Part shown: piece by piece, positions 58,401 through 64,000 of the stretch | Layout: each line of letters begins with the position of its first letter | How positions within the stretch are numbered: position 1 is the stretch's first letter | Source: Branchiostoma floridae | Lineage: Eukaryota > Chordata > Leptocardii > Amphioxiformes > Branchiostomatidae | NCBI RefSeq assembly: GCF_000003815.2 | Contig: NC_049981.1 | Coordinates: 11,313,062 to 11,377,061, forward strand | Direction: 5' to 3' | DNA: 64,000 nt | Translations under genes and position numbers: made by a program | The notes under the pieces: generated by a model | The model's database searches: none | Told to the model about the DNA's origin: nothing | Seen by the model: the letters and a program-made list of their open reading frames with translations, nothing else

Positions 58401-60715
58401 CTCCTTTTGAGCCAGTGCAATTTTCCAATCTTTTAATAAAACATATCAATCCCTGGATTTTTTTTCTGCTCGGGAACGGGCAAGGTTGAAAACGGGAGTA
58501 TTAATCTATTTTTTCTCTTCAACGTTCAATAATAAGGTGGAAATGTTTTCATTTGTCACCTATTTTTTAGGCAATTCCAACGCGCTTGCCATGCAAATAT
58601 GCCCTCCCCTTTAATTTCTATCTCCCACACATGAAATCAAATTCACTGCTTATTCATCAAAATCAAATAAATAACTGGTGTCAATATTCGCTTCCACCCG
58701 ATATTGTCATCAGATAATACATGAAGAATATCATCTGTGGCTCCCACATGGGTTGTTGTAATTTCATCAAATTGGAAATGATAATATTCAAAAGTAGAAA
58801 CATATCTTGCTGGTACAATGACTACCACATCTGAAGAAGGGACTCCCATTTTACACATGTAATGTTATACAAGTGTGAATACACTAAATGGTAAGGGAAA
58901 CACACCCTTTAAATACATGTACTGTTGCACTTTTCGAGTCCTCTCTCTTATAATTCCGCCTAGGTGCAATGTATAAATAATTCAGTAGAGCTAACCCACG
59001 GGACAAGGGTGGATTCCAAATGATTTTTAAAACCATTTGAACCATTCACATTTACAACTTTGTAACAGTAGCACAGGATAATGATAAAAAGGTCTGGGAC
59101 TTTTAAATGGCCCTTTAAAATTTTTAAACATCAAAATATGTCATAAATTTTATATTTCAGTTATGCATTATGATGTTATCATCAAGCTGGGGTGTCTGAG
59201 AATTGAGAATAAACACACACTAACATGGGTGCTGTCTATGTGTAATTTAGCATTACCGAATTATGCATTCGTGATATTATCAAGTCTAATTATGCAGTCT
59301 GTGGCATCTTCATGGTACCGTAAATTATGACACATGTGCGTGAATAGTGAATTTGGTGATGCCATGCTTTTGTTATGCACCATATATTTTTCAAGGTCTC
59401 AAATACTATGACTATGAAAAATGATTTTACATTACTGAGAATAAAGTCTACTACACAAAATCACTGACATGTCATTTTTTCAAATTACAACAAAGGTCAC
59501 AGATCATGTAACCTTTGTTTGTTGTGTTTCTTTCTATATATGCAGACCAAAGTACGAACCAATATTCCACGTTATCAAGTAATGGTGGACTTTGACATTT
59601 GGCTGCCCGCGTGATCGCCAGATTTAATCAATACGCATCACTATAGACGTCAACGGAACATGACATCTGTCCTGCCTTTCTATTGGCTACAAACATAAAC
59701 GAGAAATATACTACGCTGTAAAAAATCTTGTCTTGAAAATAATCATGTGTTAGAATAAACTATATACATAATGTACATAGCATATCTGGATGGGCTAATA
59801 ATCAATAATTATATTTAGAAACGTTATCAAAATTATGGAGAATATCAAAATGTTGACAAACATAATGACTTTTAAAAGAATCTTCTTTTTTAGTTCTATT
59901 TTTTACATGTTACACTGTATATATATTTTTCAAATTACACAAAGAAATTGTCTTTGTTTGATTGGAACCTGTGATACTGGTGATTATGTACATATCACCC
60001 GGGTATTTATGTAAAATAATCCCCAGGGGAGGGCATTATGTTTTTCTACGTGTGTTTTTTCACGGTGATTTTCATGCCGAACAAAAGGCACTTTCACCTG
60101 ATCAAGGAAATCCCCTGCTAGAAAAAACACTTTGTGTATTTACAAAGCTTTTCAAACTCCTGTCCGACAGGGCGGAAACAGGTGCAGTTCAAATAAGAAT
60201 TCTGACTTTTTTCTACAACAAAACAGAAGCGAACATGTTAGGAATATAACGGCGGTTTTAGTGACTCGCGGGCGGTGGAAAATGTAACTTGTCTGCCCGT
60301 CCCTGAGGGATGTTACGCTCTACCGGAAAAAAACAGGATGTCGTCTTGACACGAACATGGGCGCCTCTCCAACGGTACCCCTGTACACAAGCTCTATGTC
60401 TTACCTAGAAGAACTGTACGCTAGAAGGAACATGTCGGAATGTTTGTATATTACTACTGCGTTGAAACATGGTGAACGTACCTTGAACCCGTAGTTTGTG
60501 GCGACATAGCGAACCACGGTCCACGCCGCTGCGAACAGAACAAGCAGCGCTAGATCCACCTTGGTGACGAAGCCGTACTCGAAGACGTCTTTGATGGAGT
60601 CTTGTAGCGTGGCTGCTCCTTCGTAATCTCTCAGGTAGCCTGTGATGGCCGTGTAGACTGAGCGTGCCATGTCCAGGTAAGCCGGCATGGCCCTGTGTTC
60701 TCCTACCGCCGCCAT
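41728..60715 (-). CDS. CERS1: Ceramide synthase 1 (TLC domain)
   Basis: Six minus-strand coding exons: 60715-60482, 46613-46454, 45663-45483, 44618-44457, 42558-42411, 41901-41728; all phases close, 352 aa (human CERS1 has 350). The ER multipass enzyme joins a fatty acyl-CoA to a sphingoid base; vertebrate CERS1 prefers C18-CoA. Visible features: MPESAWK before the first TLC helix; the Lag1-motif core with MLIHH (His about 177-178), GFSYIFRYHNIG and LHDITDIFLE (Asp about 205 and 208); FRLYWFPLKVLY; and an acidic DDIREDD tail after the last helix. No homeobox domain, as in CERS1. Start: the ATG at 60715 has a good context (AAGATGG) and matches the family length. An in-frame ATG at 60763 would add 16 residues. 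Intron 1 is about 13.9 kb. An assembly gap lies in intron 4. The paralog call rests on overall resemblance recalled from the family. Confidence 0.9.
42048..42092 (+). repeat. Hairpin repeat with CTGATGA and GAAAC boxes
   Basis: CACTGATGAAAG is followed by a short stem (agtgg / ccatt) and then TTTGAAACGTCTG. It is the same order as in 41582-41645. CTGATGA and GAAA are the two conserved core boxes of hammerhead ribozymes. No cleavage-competent fold is demonstrated. Confidence 0.4.
42690..42890 (+). mobile_element. 3' end of a CR1/L2-like LINE
   Basis: A plus-strand frame ASSLDSFKEHLHDRLFSVV ends in TAA at about 42787. It has the look of the last residues of CR1/L2-type ORF2 (SLxxFKxxLxxRL). 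It is followed by a short 3' UTR and an (AGATAC)n-type tail at 42872-42886. 5'-truncated, within ceramide synthase intron 4, antisense to the gene. Confidence 0.5.
43901..44000. other. Assembly gap (100 N)
   Basis: Exactly 100 undetermined bases in ceramide synthase intron 4 (42559-44456). A round 100 usually stands for unknown length. Poly-C sequence follows at about 44063. No expected coding exon appears to be missing. Confidence 0.97.
44300..44348 (-). repeat. Hairpin repeat, minus-strand copy
   Basis: Read on the minus strand it has CTGAAGAA, then gagtga / tcactc (6-bp stem, loop tggatg), then AAAACGTCTC. It is the same arrangement as at 42048-42092 with one change in each core box. Confidence 0.45.
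46040..46433. repeat. Compound repeat: ctggagacagca units with (CA)n
   Basis: Seven to eight units of ctggagacagca(c/g)gcacgcatgcaa are each followed by a CA run of variable length, ending in a pure CA tract at about 46397-46431. It lies in ceramide synthase intron 2, about 20 bases downstream of the exon 2 donor (46453/46452). Long frames here are repeat artefacts. Confidence 0.92.
46650..46765 (+). mobile_element. tRNA-derived SINE fragment
   Basis: An A-box-like tggcgtgcctagtccagtgg (46653) and a B-box-like gcaagttctattccgtctg (46704) are spaced as in a tRNA gene. Too diverged to be a working tRNA. It lies just upstream of ceramide synthase exon 2, antisense to the gene. Confidence 0.45.
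48518..49819. mobile_element. Non-autonomous DNA transposon with TA target site
   Basis: The left end CAGTCAAACCTGCCCGAGCG (48520) and the right end, its inverted match CTTGGGCAGGTTTGACTG (to 49817), are flanked by TA on both sides. The motif agcgaccacctg recurs near both ends. TA duplication suggests the Tc1/mariner type. No transposase frame. About 1.3 kb, of which about 0.34 kb is a nested insertion. Confidence 0.75.
48681..49016. mobile_element. Nested hAT-type MITE with 8-bp target duplication
   Basis: The ends CAGGGTTGTAGCCAGC (48681) and GCTGGCTACAACCCTG (to 49016) are exact inverted repeats. ATTGGGAC occurs directly on both sides (48673-48680 and 49017-49024). An 8-bp duplication and CAGGG ends fit the hAT superfamily. 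336 bp, non-coding. It inserted into the older element at 48518-49819. Confidence 0.85.
50836..51238. mobile_element. Palindromic MITE with CTGTAAATG ends (copy 2)
   Basis: The left end atactgtaaatgtaaaaatg and the right end acttaaatgcatttaacagta match the element at 34067-34280, as do inner words such as gttcatggttatcgc and cgcttcacctt. Longer and more diverged than copy 1. Confidence 0.6.
52469..52846. mobile_element. DNA element with about 26-bp inverted ends and 21-bp inner repeats
   Basis: The left end atctagacacagtttttccc and the right end (gatatcggcaaaaactgtg... to 52846) are inverted repeats with few mismatches. Inside, cgatagcttagcagg(g/a)tcc repeats every 21 bp (52607, 52628, 52649, partial at 52670). 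A plus-strand frame crosses it as 7-residue DSLAGVP repeats, which is probably incidental. Confidence 0.6.
53562..53998. repeat. Three imperfect tandem units of about 140-200 bp
   Basis: gacttcctctctgagg (53565), gacttcctgtctgaag (53760) and gacttcccctctggga (53899) each start a unit. Each continues with atgctgaagtgac, a ggtccc or ggccct box, and acattttt-gtaccattatc. Units 1 and 3 share gagcaggaagctgctatcac, which unit 2 lacks. Confidence 0.65.
55522..55628. repeat. Long hairpin repeat (about 107 bp)
   Basis: aaagtgtggtactatgaaaa and tttttcatagtaccacactt are inverted, and the inner pair gtgtggttctat / atagcaccacac extends the stem. A short AT-rich centre (atgcaaataagttc) forms the loop. Its size suggests a miniature foldback element. 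Confidence 0.65.
56660..57290. repeat. 35-bp minisatellite in ceramide synthase intron 1
   Basis: About 15-18 units with a core of gctcatgcctgtacctgt and acatgtagagcacctg. The central part (56860-57180) is most regular and the flanks more diverged. It is CTCATG/ACATGT-rich and partly self-complementary. Confidence 0.85.
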
Positions 60716-60748
60716 CTTGCTTCCTGCTAGGATGAAGTCATCAGTCGA

Positions 60749-60756
60749 TGACGTCA
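60749..60756. promoter_or_regulatory. CERS1: CRE-like palindrome TGACGTCA at the ceramide synthase 5' end
   Basis: A perfect 8-bp CRE consensus lies 34 bases upstream of the preferred ATG (60715). If that start is used, it is in the promoter or 5' UTR, where CREB/ATF sites commonly act. If the ATG at 60763 is used, it is coding. By sequence match only. Confidence 0.3.
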
Positions 60757-60914
60757 TCACCATACGTCACCTGGACTGAGTCAAGGCTGAGTAACACACT
60801 GTACACAGGGATCACATGTCTTTCTTTCTTGCTTACTGTTTGTTTTTTGTTTTCTTGGTTCTAGCTTTCTCTTCCTTCTTATTGTGCTCATTACAAATGT
60901 AGTTGTTGGCGTTG

Positions 60915-61175
60915 TGTGTGGCGTAACTGGTAGAGTGTTGGACTAGGAACCGAGAGGCCCCAAGTTCGATACCCGCCGTGCCCCCGACGTTGTGCCCTTG
61001 GGAAAGGCACTTTACACGACCTTCCTCACTTCACCCAGGTGTAAAAATTGGGTGCCTTAAGCTTCTGTGTGGACTTTATATGTACTCCCTGTATATACTC
61101 TAATGCACTCTCTCCGAAAGCCAATATAAAACACACACAAAAAAAAAACACACCAAAAAAAAAAAAAAAAAAAAA
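60915..61175 (+). mobile_element. tRNA-derived SINE with A-rich tail
   Basis: The A-box region gtggcgtaactggtagagtg and the B-box aagttcgatacccgcc are tRNA-spaced. A conserved central segment follows (ttgggaaaggcactttacac, then cttcacccaggtg), ending in a CA/A-rich tail (61128-61175). This central block is shared by SINEs of many invertebrates. It is the best-preserved copy in the window. Confidence 0.7.
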
Positions 61176-62478
61176 CAAGCAAAAAAATGTAGATTAGCTC
61201 TTTGCATCAGGATTTATTTGTAGTCTCCAACCAGACATGTCACCTGGATGAAAAAAAAGAAGACTTTGGCCAAATAGGGACAAGTAAGTGGCCATGAGAT
61301 TTCAGTAAATCTTTTGTGGTCTATCCAGTTCACTCCTACTACACTTTTATTCCTATACTTGGCTTAAGTTTCCTATTACTATTCGGCTAGGCGGGAGTCT
61401 TGTAGAGAGTACTACTACTACTAGCGACTAAATTTCTTTGGGCGCTCTTTCTTTCTTTCTCCCTCCATTCCTTATTTCCATCCTCATTTCAATCCTTTCG
61501 GCTTTTTCCCTTCAGCGTCTCTCTCTTTGAGTCTTTTCTCCTACTTTCTTTCTCTTTTCCGTTCTGGTGTCTGTTCTGTGTTCATCTTTTTCCAGTTCTA
61601 CGTGTCCAGTCCCATGTTAACCATCCCCAACCCCAGTATGCGTTGTTCCATGTCGAAATCTATCACGGACAGACCAAGGGAAAGATCAAAGATCAGCAAA
61701 CAAACAACAGACCACACTGGTGTATACGTATACAGATAAGATTATCATCAGCAAACATATCTAATTATTTATTTATATATTTATTTATCTACATATACGG
61801 GGTTGCTTCAGAAAGTATTGCCTTTGTTTATTCGCCTTCCAAAAGACAGAGAATAGAACTATGCAGCAATATCAAATGACTGAACCTTCTGCCCTGCTCC
61901 TATCAAGTTAAAAATCAACTGCCCACGCACATGATAGCACGTGATATGTGTGTTGCAGTTTTGATTATATCTGCTAGAGGTCACTGTGAGGCGGTCAATG
62001 AAGGGTGCCGGCGCCGTTGCTCAGCTCAACTTGCCGGACTATATTGTTTTGGGTTGACCGCAGTAGGAAAGACTCTATCCTTGTTGAATAAGTGAATACT
62101 AGTAATAACCTTACTATATCTCGAGGATTTTTACACCCCCATCAGATAGTAAAAAGGCCCGATGAGCTGTTTTTAGCCTACAGAACCAATCGTCTATCTG
62201 CAAACTAGCCGTAATACTATTATAGAATTTTCTTGCACATATGTTTGATAACAGTGGACAGAATAGGTTAGCATTTGAGGGTAAGTTTGTAAGGCTTGAA
62301 GTTTTAATTCTTGAGATAATGATACATTTTCCTCCCCTCTCCCATTTATCACTGGGAAATATTGTACCTGTAAGTCACCCCTATGACTTACACTGAACGA
62401 AAAACAAAAGCATCGCTTCTGCTTGAACTTTTGCAGTGATGTATTCAATTGAATTTCGCGACATTGCCTTCATTATAG
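61176..62478. other. Intergenic stretch with no recognised gene
   Basis: CT-rich low-complexity sequence (61440-61580) and AT-rich unique sequence. No splice-bounded frame is seen until the exon at 62479. Confidence 0.5.
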
Positions 62479-62709
62479 GTATCAACTGTGATCGGCTTTC
62501 AGAAAGAATTGAAGACGACGACGTTCTTGCCTGCCCAGGAAGTGACTGATGTTGTACAGAATAAGTTCACTGGGTCATTCACACGTCACGAAACACGAGC
62601 TCATCAGACCTTCTATAGCTGTCTGTCACGTTTGTGGTACCAACTCTTCACAGATAGTGGACTGCGAGAGACAGTGTTGTCAAAATTCTGTGACCCTCGA
62701 AGATTTACG
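62479..62709 (+). CDS. Isolated 77-codon candidate exon, gene unknown
   Basis: Not recognised. A 231-bp open stretch is bounded by a TTATAG acceptor and a GTAAGG donor, phase 0 at both ends. It encodes a soluble-looking, mixed-charge segment with phrases such as FQKELKTTTFLPAQEV, RLWYQLFTDSGLRE and FCDPRRF. There is no start codon context and no membrane segment. Base composition is more balanced than its AT-rich surroundings. No partner exon is found up to 64000 or back to 61176, so the gene would have large introns or this is a remnant. Supported only by the frame plus two splice sites. Confidence 0.35.
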
Positions 62710-63394
62710 GTAAGGCTGTGCATCGAAATATCTTTTCCTTGTGAATGAGCTTTCAGCAACGCTTTCATGAGCTCCTTGGTATAGACACTAGACGTCATAT
62801 CAAAGAACTCTGAAGTACCATTTCTTTTGGCAATTTGGTGAAATGTAAGCATGTTTCAGGTTATCTCAGGTTGATGGTATAGTATATGGTTTATGAAATA
62901 TAATTGACTTTTGTCGTTATTAGATCCATCTCCCTGTCAGCTGTTTATTTGTAAACCTGGGTCAGGGGGTCAAAAGTGCACGCGTCCTGCTGACTAGTCG
63001 TATAATTAGTTACTAGGGACCATTGCAAAATAGACTACCTCCTGAACGCACGTTCTTGTCACCAGAACGCCTGAAAGGTGAAGTATGATGGCGTTTTTGT
63101 CTATAGCTACAGTGATTAGACCAACAGTGTAGGTGTTACAGCCATGATAGCTTATTGTTACAGCCATGGTGGATAGGGCACCATAGCATTACAGATATGA
63201 TAGATGACATATTGTATACAGAACAGGTGTTGATGTACCTTATTAAACCAGGATCCCGCCATATTTAGATATTAGTCATGTGACCAAACCATTAAGGAAG
63301 TTGTTTAGACACAGTAACCAATAGTAGACTAGCTCAGGTGTGAGCAGTTAGTTGGAGCCATATTTGAACTGCACAGACGCGGATCAGGCTCTTA
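62710..63394. other. Intergenic stretch with no recognised gene
   Basis: Mixed sequence with a short acagccatgrt repeat near 63140-63170. Nothing supports a gene. Confidence 0.5.
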
Positions 63395-63777
63395 GAGTAG
63401 AGTAGAGTAGAGTTGTTTCAGCACGGTAGGAGTATCAACTCCAGTTTGGCCTGCTCTTCAATTCAGGGTACTGACATTGTCGGTCTTAGGGGATGGTCCA
63501 GTGCCTTATAGTTGTATACGACAGGGTGGTCTTTCATGTGTTTGTCAAATCTTGTTTTAAAACCGTCCACAGTTGGTGCCATCACTACTTCCTCTGGGAG
63601 ACTGTTCCACCAGCTGACGACCCGATTCGTAAAGGAGTATAGCCGTGTATTTGTTTTCGCCAAGGATCTTTTTAATTTCAACTGGTGACCTCTCGTTCTT
63701 GTTTCTACAGACACGTGGACTAAACATGGAGTGTCATGTAGTCCTTTCTTGGGGTTAGTACTATAGTAGACACACAT
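63395..63777 (-). mobile_element. 3' end of a CR1/L2-like non-LTR retrotransposon
   Basis: A 104-codon minus-strand frame contains TRGHQLKLKRSLAKTNTR followed by FTNRVVSWWNSLPEEVV and DGFKTRFDKH. This is the highly conserved C-terminal end of CR1/L2-type ORF2 reverse transcriptase proteins. After the stop, a short 3' UTR ends in a (CTCTA)n repeat (63395-63413 on the plus strand as tagag units), as is usual for these elements. 5'-truncated, so not mobile by itself. Confidence 0.8.
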
Positions 63778-64000
63778 TGTACATGTAGTATAGCCGTATT
63801 ACTGTAATTACCTGTAACTGTAAGTCCTGTAAAGAGGCCATTGAGAATATACTTGTGTATTCCATTGTATAGCCTTGGATAGTAACGCAAGTGGCCCTAC
63901 TCCCGACTCACTTAGTATGTCCCACACGAACGTATTGTTGTTTTGTAAAGATGCATTTGGCATTAAACCCTTGTGACCTGAGCTTCATATTATCTTGTAC

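Larger units (their letters stand above)
46766..60481. other. CERS1: Ceramide synthase intron 1
   Basis: About 13.7 kb with no recognised exon on either strand. The contents are annotated separately: a TIR element with a nested MITE (48518-49819), a palindromic MITE (50836), a TIR element with 21-bp repeats (52469), a triple tandem block (53562), a hairpin repeat (55522) and a 35-bp minisatellite (56660). A 3' fragment related to 5810/18290 lies at about 54190-54280. The remainder is AT-rich unique-looking sequence. A large first intron often holds enhancers, but none can be called. Confidence 0.6.

Noticed and set aside
60908-60985. tRNA gene
   Set aside because: The A and B boxes are present but the cloverleaf stems do not close well, and a SINE-type tail follows. 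Annotated as a SINE.
1-64000. CRISPR array, bacterial operons or phage genes
   Set aside because: The window is clearly eukaryotic, with spliced genes, SINEs and LINEs. The tandem repeats lack unique spacers of constant length.

Overview
This is a window of an intron-rich animal genome. Genes are split into many short exons with GT-AG splice sites. Introns are full of short DNA transposons, tRNA-derived SINEs, LINE 3' ends, CA microsatellites and minisatellites. The two gene families recognised are M1 aminopeptidase N and ceramide synthase 1. Together with the style of the repeats they suggest an invertebrate deuterostome, most likely amphioxus (Branchiostoma). That assignment is inference, not proof. 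A run of 100 N marks an assembly gap at 43901-44000.

Left part, 1-8.4 kb: a broken, duplicated zone. Three copies of a small minus-strand exon pair (30-319, 2448-2726, 7436-7707) encode the start of an unidentified signal-anchor protein. Interleaved with them are the remains of a third aminopeptidase N gene: an exon-1 scrap (2017), an exon-7 copy (3425) and intact-looking exons 18-20 (4411-6472). The last exon of this copy has expanded into a 50-bp coding minisatellite.

Middle, 8.4-35.9 kb: two complete tandem plus-strand genes for type II membrane M1 aminopeptidases. Gene A (8444-19736, about 912 aa) and gene B (21663-35759, about 940 aa) share the same 20-exon layout and phases. Both keep HExxH-18-E and the catalytic Tyr. 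Gene A has PAMEN in place of GAMEN and a shortened exon 17. Gene B carries two side-by-side 114-bp versions of exon 6, the exon that supplies the third zinc ligand. This looks like a mutually exclusive exon pair in the active site and is the most interesting observation in the window.

Right part, 35.9-64 kb: a minus-strand ceramide synthase 1 gene (six coding exons, 60715 down to 41728) lies tail-to-tail with gene B. Its first intron is about 13.9 kb and holds nested transposons and a 35-bp minisatellite. Beyond it lie a SINE, one unassigned plus-strand exon (62479-62709) and the 3' end of a CR1/L2-like LINE.

The aminopeptidases are expected to trim N-terminal residues from peptides at the cell surface. 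Ceramide synthase acylates sphingoid bases in the ER. The two activities are functionally unrelated neighbours. Exon boundaries were worked out by hand from splice consensus, reading frame and the A/B comparison.
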